This document shows positions 8,402 through 17,234 of a DNA stretch of 64,000 bases, one piece after another. The notes below the pieces were generated by a model, which was not told the origin of the DNA, did no database searches, and worked only from the letters and a program-made list of their open reading frames with translations. Within the stretch, counting starts at the first letter, position 1; every line of letters begins with the position of its first letter. This stretch comes from Clostridium sp. (GTDB taxonomy: Bacteria; Bacillota; Clostridia; Clostridiales; Clostridiaceae), in NCBI GenBank assembly GCA_015058405.1, contig SVCL01000056.1, positions 23,709-87,708 of the forward strand, given 5' to 3'. A program made the position numbers and the translations under genes.

Positions 8402-9322
8402 ATGTATAAATTATTAGAAAGTCTTGTAGATAGAAATAAGGTATATGGTAAAGAGGGAGAATTAGCTTCATATATACCAGCGTTATTAGAAGCAAATCCA
8501 GATGATTTAGGAATTGCAGTGGCAGATTTACAAGGTCGCATATATTATGCAGGAGAATATGAAACAAAGTTTACCATTCAAAGTATATCTAAGGTAGTAA
8601 GTCTTATATTAGCTTTAGGAGATAATGGAAGAGAAAATGTTTTTAAAAAAGTAAACGTTGAGCCTACTGGAGATGAATTTAATAGTATAGTAAATTTAGA
8701 AACTAAAAAAGATAAAAAGAGACCTTATAATCCTATGATAAATGCAGGGGCAATAGTTACAACTTCATTAATATATGGAGAGTCAGAGGAAGATAAATTT
8801 AATAGAATAATGGACTTTTTAAAGAGGGCCACTAATAATCCTGATATAGGTTTTAATGAAGAAGTATATGTATCAGAAAAGGAGACAGGAAATAGAAATA
8901 GAGCCTTAGCCTATTTTATGAAAAGTAATGGAATGCTAGAAGGAAATATAGATGAAATATTAGATCTATATTTTAGACAATGCTCTATAGAAGCTACAGC
9001 TAAAGATTTAGCTATGTTTGGATCTGTATTAGCTAATGATGGTAGAGCACCTTGGAATGGTGAAAGATTAATTTCAAGAGAAAATTGCAGAATAGTAAAG
9101 ACTATAATGGTTACTTGTGGTATGTATGATGCTTCTGGGGAATTTGCAGTTAGTATTGGTATTCCAGCTAAAAGTGGTGTAGGCGGAGGAATATTAGGTA
9201 CTGTTCCTAGGTGGGCAGGAATAGGAATTTATGGTCCATCTCTTGATAAGAAAGGAAATAGCATTGCTGGTGCAAAACTTTTAAAAGATTTATCAGAAGA
9301 ATTGGACTTAAGTATATTTTAA
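8402..9322 (+). CDS. glsA: Glutaminase (beta-lactamase-like fold)
   Basis: 307 residues when started at ATG 8402; a GTG twelve bases upstream overlaps the AAGGAG ribosome binding site and is less likely. The catalytic Ser-x-x-Lys is in FTIQSISKVVSL, followed by YNPMINAGAIVTTSLI, GNRNRALAYFMKSNGML and the Gly-rich AKSGVGGGILG, all hallmark segments of the glutaminase family. It hydrolyses glutamine to glutamate and ammonia in the cytosol, supporting nitrogen metabolism or, in some bacteria, acid resistance. Monocistronic in appearance: a repeat lies upstream and polA begins 138 bases downstream. Confidence 0.95.
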   Translation: MYKLLESLVDRNKVYGKEGELASYIPALLEANPDDLGIAVADLQGRIYYAGEYETKFTIQSISKVVSLILALGDNGRENVFKKVNVEPTGDEFNSIVNLETKKDKKRPYNPMINAGAIVTTSLIYGESEEDKFNRIMDFLKRATNNPDIGFNEEVYVSEKETGNRNRALAYFMKSNGMLEGNIDEILDLYFRQCSIEATAKDLAMFGSVLANDGRAPWNGERLISRENCRIVKTIMVTCGMYDASGEFAVSIGIPAKSGVGGGILGTVPRWAGIGIYGPSLDKKGNSIAGAKLLKDLSEELDLSIF

Positions 9323-9460
9323 AAAATATAAAAATATATTATTAAATTTTCATTACAAGATAGATGAATAATGATTTTGGGAAAGAATAATAGTATAATA
9401 AGGTTTGTGATATATGATAGCTTGTCTTAAATAGGCAGGCTATTATTAGAGGAGGAAAAA

Positions 9461-12067
9461 ATGGAAAAAATATTAATATTAGATTCTAATTCACTTATGA
9501 ATAGAGCGTTTTATGCAGTGCCAACATTAACAAATAGCGAAGGAACTAATACTAATGCTATTTATGGTTTTACAAATATGTTGTTAAAGATGAAGGAAGA
9601 ATTTAATCCGGATTATATTGTAGCTGCATTTGATAGAAAGGCACCTACATTTAGACATAAGGAATATTCAGACTATAAAGCAGGAAGAAAGAAAATGCCT
9701 CCAGAACTTGGGGAACAATTTCCTATAGTTAAAGAATTATTAGAGTTACTAGCAATAAATATATATGAAATAGATGGATTTGAAGCAGATGATATTATAG
9801 GAACAGTAGCAAGAATAGCAGAAAAAAATAATATTGAAGCATTTATAGTAACTGGAGATAAAGATGCACTTCAACTTGCTACAGAAAAAACTAATGTAGT
9901 TATTACTAAAAAAGGTGTAACAGAAACTGCAATTTATAATGAAAAATCTTTTATAGATGAATTTGGGGTGACTCCTACACAATTTATTGATGTAAAAGGT
10001 CTTATGGGAGATAAATCAGATAATATCCCAGGTGTTCCAGGTGTAGGGGAAAAGACAGCTTTTAAGTTAATACAAACTTATGGTTCTATAGAAGAGGTAT
10101 TAAAAAACATAGATGAAATAAGTGGGAAAAAACTAAAAGAAAACTTAGAAAATAATAAAGAACAAGCTATATTTTCTAAGAAATTAGCTACAATTATGAC
10201 TGAAGTTCCAATAGAAATAGATTTAGAAGAAATAAAGAGTAAAGATAATTATGACAGAGAATCATTAAAGAAATTATTAGTAAAGCTTGGACTTAAGAAA
10301 TTGATAGCTAAGTTATGTGGCGATGTGGAAGAACTAAAAGAAGATAATATAGTTATTGAAGTAGTAGATACTATAGAAAAAATGAAAGAAACTATCAGTA
10401 AATCAGAAGAGACATCATACATATCATATTCCACATTAAATCAATCTGTTTATTCAAAAATAGAATTAGATAAGATTATATTTGGATATGATAAGTTAGT
10501 TAAGGAAATTAGAATCAAGGAAATTTTTGAAGACAATAAAGAAGAAGCAATATCTATTTTAAAAGACTTTATGGAAGATGAATCTAAGAAAAAAGTTATT
10601 CATGATGCAAAACTTCTTATAACTGTTTTAGCTAAAGAAGGCATAGAATTAAAAGCTTTAGAATTTGATACAGCAATTGGTGCATATTTAGTAGATTCCT
10701 CAAGGTCAGAATATGGATTAAATATGCTTGCAAATCAGTACTTAGGTGAAGAACCTCAAGGAGAAAAAGAAGAAGTAGAAGTAAAATGCACTACATATAT
10801 GAAAGAATTATATAAAATTATTCATAAAAGAATAATGGATGATGAAATGGAAGAGTTATATTATAAGATAGAATTACCTTTAGTTTATGTACTTTCGTAT
10901 ATGGAGAGTGAAGGTTTCACTGTAGATAAAGAAAAGCTTGATGAACTTGCAGTTAAGTTTAAAGAAGAGATAGAAGATACTCAAAAAGAAATTTATAAAT
11001 TAGCAGAAGAAGAGTTTAATATTAATTCTCCAAAGCAGTTAGGAAAAATATTATTTGAAAAATTAGATTTACCTGTTATAAAAAAGACTAAAACAGGATA
11101 TTCAACTAATGCAGAAGTATTAGAAAAATTAGTGGATAAACATCCTATAATAGAAAAAATAATATTCTTTAGACAAATAACAAAATTAAATTCTACTTAT
11201 GTAGAAGGATTAAAGAATGTAATAGATTCAGATGGAAAGATACATTCAAGTTTTAATCAAACTGTAACTACTACAGGTAGATTATCAAGTACTGAACCTA
11301 ATCTTCAAAATATACCTGTAAAATATGAAATGGGTAGAGAAATTAGAAAGGTATTTATACCAAAGGAACCAGGAGATTTGTTATTATCTTGTGATTATTC
11401 TCAAATAGAACTTAGAGTTCTTGCTCATATGGCAGGAGATGAGAATATGATTAATGCTTTTAAAGAGCATAGTGATATTCATAGAAAAACAGCATCAGAA
11501 GTATTTAATGTTCCTTTAGATGAGGTGACTTCACTTATGAGAAGTAGAGCTAAAGCGGTTAACTTTGGAATAGTATATGGAATAAGTGATTTTTCTCTTG
11601 CACAAGATTTAAAGATTACAAAAAAAGAAGCAGGAGAATATATGAATATTTATTTTGATAGATATCCAAAAATAAAAAAATACTTAGAGGATATTGTGAC
11701 AAAGGCTAAAGAAGAGGGGTATGTACTTACTATATTTAATAGAAGAAGATTTATACCAGAAATAAAAGCTTCTAATAAAATAGTAAAGGCCTTAGGAGAA
11801 AGATTGGCTATGAATGCTCCAATTCAAGGTAGTGCAGCAGATATAATAAAAATAGCGATGGTAAATGTATATAATAGATTAAAAAGTGAAGAATTAAAAA
11901 GTACTTTAATATTACAAGTACACGATGAACTTATATTAAATGTAAAGCCAGATGAAGAGGAAAAAGTAAAAGAATTAGTAAAAGAAGAAATGGAAAATGC
12001 AGTTAATCTACATGTTGCTATGGAGGTAGACGTTAATGAAGGCTTTACTTGGTATGAGGCTAAGTAG
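9461..12067 (+). CDS. polA: DNA polymerase I
   Basis: 868 residues. Residues 1-290 are the 5'-3' flap nuclease (ILDSNSLMNRAFYA, YKAGRKKMPPELGEQ, EIDGFEADDIIGT, MGDKSDNIPGVPGVGEKTA). Residues about 300-470 occupy the 3'-5' exonuclease place but lack the leading DxE motif, so proofreading is probably lost, as in Bacillus stearothermophilus and Taq polymerases. Residues 470-868 are the polymerase: motif A SCDYSQIELRVLAHM (near residue 644), motif B RSRAKAVNFGIVYG and motif C LQVHDELIL. It fills gaps and removes RNA primers. It forms an operon with coaE (12-base gap) and a lytic transglycosylase. A small hairpin precedes the GAGGAGG ribosome binding site. Confidence 0.97.
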   Translation: MEKILILDSNSLMNRAFYAVPTLTNSEGTNTNAIYGFTNMLLKMKEEFNPDYIVAAFDRKAPTFRHKEYSDYKAGRKKMPPELGEQFPIVKELLELLAINIYEIDGFEADDIIGTVARIAEKNNIEAFIVTGDKDALQLATEKTNVVITKKGVTETAIYNEKSFIDEFGVTPTQFIDVKGLMGDKSDNIPGVPGVGEKTAFKLIQTYGSIEEVLKNIDEISGKKLKENLENNKEQAIFSKKLATIMTEVPIEIDLEEIKSKDNYDRESLKKLLVKLGLKKLIAKLCGDVEELKEDNIVIEVVDTIEKMKETISKSEETSYISYSTLNQSVYSKIELDKIIFGYDKLVKEIRIKEIFEDNKEEAISILKDFMEDESKKKVIHDAKLLITVLAKEGIELKALEFDTAIGAYLVDSSRSEYGLNMLANQYLGEEPQGEKEEVEVKCTTYMKELYKIIHKRIMDDEMEELYYKIELPLVYVLSYMESEGFTVDKEKLDELAVKFKEEIEDTQKEIYKLAEEEFNINSPKQLGKILFEKLDLPVIKKTKTGYSTNAEVLEKLVDKHPIIEKIIFFRQITKLNSTYVEGLKNVIDSDGKIHSSFNQTVTTTGRLSSTEPNLQNIPVKYEMGREIRKVFIPKEPGDLLLSCDYSQIELRVLAHMAGDENMINAFKEHSDIHRKTASEVFNVPLDEVTSLMRSRAKAVNFGIVYGISDFSLAQDLKITKKEAGEYMNIYFDRYPKIKKYLEDIVTKAKEEGYVLTIFNRRRFIPEIKASNKIVKALGERLAMNAPIQGSAADIIKIAMVNVYNRLKSEELKSTLILQVHDELILNVKPDEEEKVKELVKEEMENAVNLHVAMEVDVNEGFTWYEAK

Positions 12068-12079
12068 GGAGGAAGAGTT

Positions 12080-12676
12080 TTGATTAAGATAGGATTAACA
12101 GGTGGTATAGGTACTGGAAAGAGTACTGTTTCAGATATGTTTAGAGCTGGTGGCTTTAAGGTTATTGATGCTGATCTCATTGCTAGACAGGTATTAGAAA
12201 ATTATCCTGAGATATTAGAAAAAGTTAAGGATGAATTTGGAATTGGATTTTTTGATTGGAGAGGTCAATTTAGAAGAAAAGAATTTGGAAATCATATTTT
12301 TAGATTTCCGAAACAAAGAGTAAAATATGAAAATATTATAATGCCATATATAATAAATGAAATAAACGAAGCATTTGAAAGATATGAAAAACATGGCGAA
12401 AAATTAGTTATATTAGATGCACCGACACTTATAGAAAATGGAATCCATGCTGAAATGGATTATGTTATATTGGTTTATGCAGATAATAAAACACAAATAC
12501 AAAGAGTTAAAATGCGTGATAAGATGATGAATTCAGATGTATTAAGTAGAGTTAATGCACAAATGCCGTTAGATGAAAAAAAGAAATATGCAAATATTTT
12601 AATAGATAATAATAATGATGTTGCAAAAACTAAAAGACAAGTAGAAGATATTATAGAATTTTTGAAAATAATATAG
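12080..12676 (+). CDS. coaE: Dephospho-CoA kinase
   Basis: 198 residues, TTG start behind GGGAGGAAG, just after polA. The P-loop GGIGTGKST is at residues 8-16, followed by VIDADLIARQVLE, and by the KQRVKYENIIMPYI and LDAPTLIENGI segments of the CoaE family. It phosphorylates dephospho-CoA on the ribose 3'-OH, the last step of CoA synthesis. The polA-coaE order is common in Clostridia and Bacilli. The 16-base gap to the next gene indicates one transcript. Confidence 0.95.
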   Translation: MIKIGLTGGIGTGKSTVSDMFRAGGFKVIDADLIARQVLENYPEILEKVKDEFGIGFFDWRGQFRRKEFGNHIFRFPKQRVKYENIIMPYIINEINEAFERYEKHGEKLVILDAPTLIENGIHAEMDYVILVYADNKTQIQRVKMRDKMMNSDVLSRVNAQMPLDEKKKYANILIDNNNDVAKTKRQVEDIIEFLKII

Positions 12677-12692
12677 TTTAAAGGAGAAATTA

Positions 12693-13256
12693 ATGAAGTT
12701 CAGACGACTAATTGTATTAATTATACTTATGATAGTTGCTTTCTTTGCTGGAAATTATATAATTAAAGAAAAAGTTTTTCCTTTTAGGCATAAAGAGGTA
12801 ATTTGTAAATATTCAAAAGAGAATAATTTAGATCCTTATTTAGTTGTTTCGGTAATTATGGCAGAAAGTAAGTTTCAACAGGATGCTATATCGAACCAAA
12901 ATGCTAAAGGACTTATGCAAATAACTGAAGAAACAGCTGAATGGATAGCGAAGAAAATGGGACTTAAGGATTATACTCCAGAAAAATTATATGAGGAAGA
13001 GTATAATATTAAAATGGGATGTTGGTATTTAAACAATCTAAGAGAAGAGTTTTTAGATATTGATTTATTTGTTGCGGCATATAATGCTGGCAGGGGAAGA
13101 GTAAATGAATGGCTAGAAAATAAGGAATATTCAAAGGATGGAAAACATCTAACTTATATACCATATAAGGAAACTAAAAATTATGTAGATAAAGTAAAAA
13201 CATATTATAAAATTTATAGTAAATTATATGGAGAAAACTATACAACTAAAAAATAG
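12693..13256 (+). CDS. Membrane-anchored lytic murein transglycosylase
   Basis: 187 residues. One N-terminal hydrophobic segment (IVLIILMIVAFFAGNYII, about residues 7-24) anchors or exports it. The rest is a SLT domain: catalytic Glu in VSVIMAESKFQQDAIS, then NAKGLMQITEETA, and VAAYNAGRGRVNEWL. It cleaves the MurNAc-GlcNAc bond of peptidoglycan to 1,6-anhydro products outside the membrane. It is the last gene of the polA-coaE operon, as in many clostridia, and is followed by a terminator. Confidence 0.93.
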   Translation: MKFRRLIVLIILMIVAFFAGNYIIKEKVFPFRHKEVICKYSKENNLDPYLVVSVIMAESKFQQDAISNQNAKGLMQITEETAEWIAKKMGLKDYTPEKLYEEEYNIKMGCWYLNNLREEFLDIDLFVAAYNAGRGRVNEWLENKEYSKDGKHLTYIPYKETKNYVDKVKTYYKIYSKLYGENYTTKK

Positions 13257-13268
13257 AGAAGATAATTT

Positions 13269-13317
13269 TAAAAATTGATAAATTTGCTCTAAAGAGAGTA
13301 GATTTATCAATTTTTTT
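13269..13317 (+). terminator. Terminator of the polA-coaE-slt operon
   Basis: AAAATTGATAAAT (from 13270) pairs with ATTTATCAATTTTTT (to 13316), loop rich in purines, T-run included. Confidence 0.85.
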
Positions 13318-13422
13318 ATTTATGTTTACAAAATAATAAGGTTGCATTTATTTAATATTGTATTAGTTAGGTGCAATAGTCATTGAGGCTATATTAAAAG
13401 TTTATAAAAGGGGTTGAGGATA

Positions 13423-15015
13423 ATGGAGGAAGAAATAAGGACAATGTATAGCGGAAAAAAGGGAGTTTGTTTTGGAGATAGCATAACTCATCTTTCTAAA
13501 TATCCAAATATAGTAGCAAAAGAATTAGGGTGTAGTATTAAGAATATGGGGTTTTCAGGAAGCTGCCTCACTAAGAAAAATGCATTTTCTATGGTAGAGT
13601 TAGTAGATGCAATTATAAGTAAAGATTTTAGTTTACAAGAAGAATTAGGAGATAAACCAAATGCCTTTAACTTTTTAAGTCAGGTTAAAAAGCTAGAAGA
13701 AATAGACTTTAATGAAATAGATTTTGTTACGGTTGCATATGGTACTAATGATTTTGGCTATGGTTTACCTTTAGGGGTATTGGGGGATTCAGATAAATCT
13801 ACAATATATGGAGCTATTCAGTATGTGATAAGAAGATTTCAAACAGAGTTTCCTAGTATAGAGATGATATTTATTACACCAACCTTTAGGAAACTTGGTG
13901 GAGCAGATGGTGATTTTTGTGATGAAGTTAAGAATACAAGTAGAGGTTGTTACTTAAGTGATGTTGTAGAAGCTATTCAAGAAGTTTGTAGAGCAAATAA
14001 TATAAAGGTTATAGATAATTTTCATAATACAGGAATAAATAAATATAATCTTATGCATTATTCAAAGGATGGATTGCATCCAAATGATGAAGGAAGTTAT
14101 TTGTTAGCAAAAAGCATTATAGGAGGTTTATTGTCTAGCCCTAATAGTGAGAACTCAATATCTAAGAAAGATACTATTAGTAATATGTTAATGGCAAATG
14201 GAGTATTTCAGTTAGATAGTGAACAATCTATATATCATATTGAAGGTAATGTTGTAGAAGAGGTAAATGGAAAAAGATATATAACTAATAGTAAAACTAC
14301 AAATTACTCAGGTGTTCTTCTAGGATTTAGTAATGGTATGTGCTATCAGTCAGGAGATAAGCTTAGAGTCAGAGGAATTATAAAAGCTAGTTATACAGGA
14401 AAAGCTAGGTTGGACTTTAACTACTTCTATAATAAACCTATCATGGGAGGTATATATGTTTCTGGAGAACAAAAATCTTCTACTATAGATATAGATGTAT
14501 CTACAGAGGAAAAAGAAATAGATATTATAATAACTGTTCCAAAAGAAAATGCAAAAGAGAAAATAAAGTATACTGGAATCAAGATAATTAATATGAGTGC
14601 GGGTAAGATATATGTAAGAAATTATTCTATAAACAGTATAGATAATTGTACTTTATATTTCGATAATACAGTAAAAAATATAGAAGATAAGTATTTTAGA
14701 AATGGTGTAAAGGTAGGAAAGGATATTCCAGCTTTTATGAAGATAGCTAATATAGTTAAGTTTAAGGGAAATATAAATTTAGAAGATGTAGATAAAGATA
14801 GCTTTAAAGATGGAGTTTTAATTTTAATGTATCTGCCAATTATATTTTCAGAAAAAACTATATTTGCACCTTCTTTATTTACAGATGGAAGCTATAGGTG
14901 GGTTCCGCTGATAGTGAGCAATATAGGTAGTGTTGCTTTAAAATTAAATAAAGAAAATGATGGAATTAGACCTAAAATAATATATCTTGATCAAATAGAT
15001 ATAATAAATGAGTAG
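13423..15015 (+). CDS. SGNH/GDSL hydrolase with C-terminal beta domain
   Basis: About 530 residues. ATG 13423 is preferred over an in-frame TTG nine bases upstream that abuts the AAAGGGG ribosome binding site. The N-terminal 235 residues are a SGNH esterase: block I CFGDSITHL with the catalytic Ser, block III VAYGTNDFGYG, and block V SKDGLHPNDEGSY with the Asp-His pair. The remaining 290 residues alternate in strands (carbohydrate-binding or fibre-like). No signal peptide is visible. It heads a three-gene cassette with a GH-A-like hydrolase and a tail-fibre-like protein, so it may deacetylate or de-esterify surface glycans as part of a phage-tail-like device. Preceded by a 150-base gap. Confidence 0.8.
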   Translation: MEEEIRTMYSGKKGVCFGDSITHLSKYPNIVAKELGCSIKNMGFSGSCLTKKNAFSMVELVDAIISKDFSLQEELGDKPNAFNFLSQVKKLEEIDFNEIDFVTVAYGTNDFGYGLPLGVLGDSDKSTIYGAIQYVIRRFQTEFPSIEMIFITPTFRKLGGADGDFCDEVKNTSRGCYLSDVVEAIQEVCRANNIKVIDNFHNTGINKYNLMHYSKDGLHPNDEGSYLLAKSIIGGLLSSPNSENSISKKDTISNMLMANGVFQLDSEQSIYHIEGNVVEEVNGKRYITNSKTTNYSGVLLGFSNGMCYQSGDKLRVRGIIKASYTGKARLDFNYFYNKPIMGGIYVSGEQKSSTIDIDVSTEEKEIDIIITVPKENAKEKIKYTGIKIINMSAGKIYVRNYSINSIDNCTLYFDNTVKNIEDKYFRNGVKVGKDIPAFMKIANIVKFKGNINLEDVDKDSFKDGVLILMYLPIIFSEKTIFAPSLFTDGSYRWVPLIVSNIGSVALKLNKENDGIRPKIIYLDQIDIINE

Positions 15016-15041
15016 TTTTATTTTGGAAGAAGGAGATAAGT

Positions 15042-15989
15042 ATGGATTTTACTAATAAATTTATAGCAAAAGAAACACAAAAGGGATGCGTAATAAGGTT
15101 GGATGTAACTAATTATAAAGATTTAAGCTATACTGCATTATATGATATATGTGTAAAAATAAAGTCTTTAGGTTTTACTCACATTTTATTCAGCTGTCCT
15201 ATTGATATTGATATATTAGAAGATAAATACTTTAACAAAGTATTTAGAGGATTTTTAGACATAGTAAAAAGTAGAGGACTAGTTTCTTGGATTAGATATT
15301 CTGCAAACAGTTATAGTTATGATGATGCTGAAGTGTTTTTGAATAAAGTAAAACCTCAAATTATAGGGTATGCAAATATATGCAAGGAGTATAAGATTGA
15401 TCATTTTGTAATATCAAATGAATCTTCAAGTTTAACTTCAATACCTATTAATGAACATGATGATAATTTGAGAAGTACATGGAAGACAATTATTAAAGAA
15501 ATTAAAGAAATATATCCTGAAATAAAGATAGGAATGTCTATGAATTATAATGAGATAGCAAAATCTACAATATTATCCCAATTGGACTTTGTAGGATATA
15601 ATGCTTATATCCATATGTCTGATAAGGGCTTAGATACGTCATTAATAGAATGTGCTAATTCGTGGTATACAGACACATATAGGCAAAATCATATAAAAGT
15701 TATTAATGATATAGTTAATAAATATAACATACCAGTATATATTACAGAGACAGGATGTCAACCTTATGAAGGAAGATTATTCTTTACTGGTACAAGCAGT
15801 GTACCAGGGTTGTATAGTAAGGAAACACAGGCAAGATACTTAAATGCAAGTATAAATGTTATGTTAAATGAAGAAAACATTAAGGGCTTTTTTATATTTG
15901 ATGTATTTGGTGGAGGATATAGTTTTATAGGTAATGAATTATCAGAAAATGTAATTACAAGTTTATTTAATGAGGTAGGGGAGGAGTAG
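15042..15989 (+). CDS. GH-A-like TIM-barrel glycoside hydrolase
   Basis: 315 residues, ribosome binding site AAGGAG. The fold pattern is a TIM barrel with an acid/base Glu candidate in HFVISNESSSLTS (near residue 130) and a nucleophile Glu candidate in PVYITETGCQPYEG (near residue 237), the two-glutamate layout of clan GH-A; it most resembles GH113-type mannanase-like proteins. Substrate is not known. No signal peptide. It lies 26 bases after the GDSL gene and 3 bases before the tail-fibre-like gene, so the three are co-transcribed and probably act on the same polysaccharide. Confidence 0.65.
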   Translation: MDFTNKFIAKETQKGCVIRLDVTNYKDLSYTALYDICVKIKSLGFTHILFSCPIDIDILEDKYFNKVFRGFLDIVKSRGLVSWIRYSANSYSYDDAEVFLNKVKPQIIGYANICKEYKIDHFVISNESSSLTSIPINEHDDNLRSTWKTIIKEIKEIYPEIKIGMSMNYNEIAKSTILSQLDFVGYNAYIHMSDKGLDTSLIECANSWYTDTYRQNHIKVINDIVNKYNIPVYITETGCQPYEGRLFFTGTSSVPGLYSKETQARYLNASINVMLNEENIKGFFIFDVFGGGYSFIGNELSENVITSLFNEVGEE

Positions 15990-15992
15990 AAA

Positions 15993-16979
15993 ATGCAAAA
16001 GTCAAATAAGATAAATAATACATTTAATTATCTAAATGAAATGAATCATGGTCATACAGGAAATCCTCATTCCCAGTATAAATTAGCTTTATATGAAAGG
16101 ATAATTAATATGGAAGCTAATATGACAGATAAGTGGTATAAAATAGGTCAGATTCAAAGCTCTGATTTTTATTATGATCCCCATGGAGTATTTGAGTTTG
16201 AAATAGAATCTTCAAGTAGATTGGATTTTTATTGTAAAATTAAGTTTATTGTACATTATAGATATAAGGATAGCAATAATAATATTAATTTATATATTAA
16301 TGAATGTAGTGGTTTTACGAAAGATGATATAAAGATAGTTTTATCAACAAATGATGAAACACATAAATCAAAAAGGATATTTGACATATATTTTAGAGCT
16401 AAGACAGATTGGGAAGATTATTTTTATAGAATAAATAGTATGGCAACTGCAAAGGTTACAGCTTATACAATAGATGCAATAGGACCCCTTAACAAAGTGC
16501 CAGATAGTTTACCTTATAATTTAAAGGTGATTGATAATTCTATAGGGACTTTTGCAAAGGTTAATTTATTATCTCAATATGTTTTAAAGGAAAGTAAGGA
16601 TATACAATTAATAAAGTTTAATAATATAAAATTTATTAATAATATAGATTTTGATATAGAAACAGGATATTATAAGATAAATAAAGATGGAATTTACTCT
16701 ATATCAGCTCTTTTTAATGTGGTTAATTTAGGAAGTTTTGATATTGATAATACTAGAGTTAAAATGTATGTTGGTGTGGAAAAAGATTCTAAAGCTTATT
16801 ACTATGCTACAAAAGTACAATATATATCTTGTGTTGCTTATAAAACTAATAGTATAGAATTGAATGATTTGATTGAGCTTAAAGCTGGTGATAGTATAGC
16901 TTGTTTTTTTAGTATGGATGATATAAATAAAATAGCAATAGATGCGCAATCTAAGTTTAATATAAATAGAGTAGATTAA
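15993..16979 (+). CDS. Tail-fibre-like protein with C-terminal C1q/TNF-like domain
   Basis: 328 residues. Near the N terminus is MNHGHTGNPHSQY, a motif recurrent in phage tail fibres and spikes. The C-terminal 130 residues read like a C1q/TNF-type jelly roll (GYYKINKDGIYSISALF, then NDLIELKAGDSIACFF), a common receptor-binding head. It starts three bases after the hydrolase stop behind GGGGAGG. No signal peptide. No other phage structural genes lie near, so it is part of an orphan receptor cassette. A weak AT-rich hairpin follows at about 16991-17017. Confidence 0.7.
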   Translation: MQKSNKINNTFNYLNEMNHGHTGNPHSQYKLALYERIINMEANMTDKWYKIGQIQSSDFYYDPHGVFEFEIESSSRLDFYCKIKFIVHYRYKDSNNNINLYINECSGFTKDDIKIVLSTNDETHKSKRIFDIYFRAKTDWEDYFYRINSMATAKVTAYTIDAIGPLNKVPDSLPYNLKVIDNSIGTFAKVNLLSQYVLKESKDIQLIKFNNIKFINNIDFDIETGYYKINKDGIYSISALFNVVNLGSFDIDNTRVKMYVGVEKDSKAYYYATKVQYISCVAYKTNSIELNDLIELKAGDSIACFFSMDDINKIAIDAQSKFNINRVD

Positions 16980-17142
16980 ATTAATATTTTATTAAGATTT
17001 ACTTAATAATCTTATTTGTATACATTAAAAATTGAAGAAGTATTAATTGAAAAAAGAAAAATGATGATAAAAAAGCAAAAAAACAAATAAAAAATGATAA
17101 AAAGTTTAATAAAAAGGATAAATAATAAAAAAGTAATAATAA

Positions 17143-17182
17143 CACAAAAATATGACTAAGAGTCATATTTTTGTGCTATAAT
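17143..17182 (+). promoter_or_regulatory. Palindromic operator over promoter of yhgE-like gene
   Basis: A perfect palindrome with 15-base arms (17143-17157 and 17161-17175) and a three-base centre AAG; core ATGACTAAGAGTCAT. Directly after it is TATAAT (17177-17182). The palindrome covers the -35 region and spacer, as expected for a repressor site of TetR type; YhgE/Pip genes are often paired with TetR regulators, but none is in this window. The rest of the 16980-17234 gap is A-rich and otherwise featureless. Confidence 0.65.
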
Positions 17183-17234
17183 TTTATACATAGTTGAATT
17201 TTGAGTGGAATAATTAAAAAAATGAGGTGAAGGT

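Noticed and set aside
11824..12180. Minus-strand frame across the polA-coaE border
   Set aside because: Lies opposite two well-conserved coding sequences; no homology-like features.
13323..13360. TTTACA box upstream of the GDSL cassette as a group-5 sigma promoter
   Set aside because: The position 17 bases downstream (TTATTT) fits neither the T-rich -10 of the sigma/holin pair nor a vegetative box well enough.
17020..17140. Lys-rich small frames in the A-rich tract before the yhgE-like gene
   Set aside because: Short, interrupted by stops, without ribosome binding sites; composition alone explains them.
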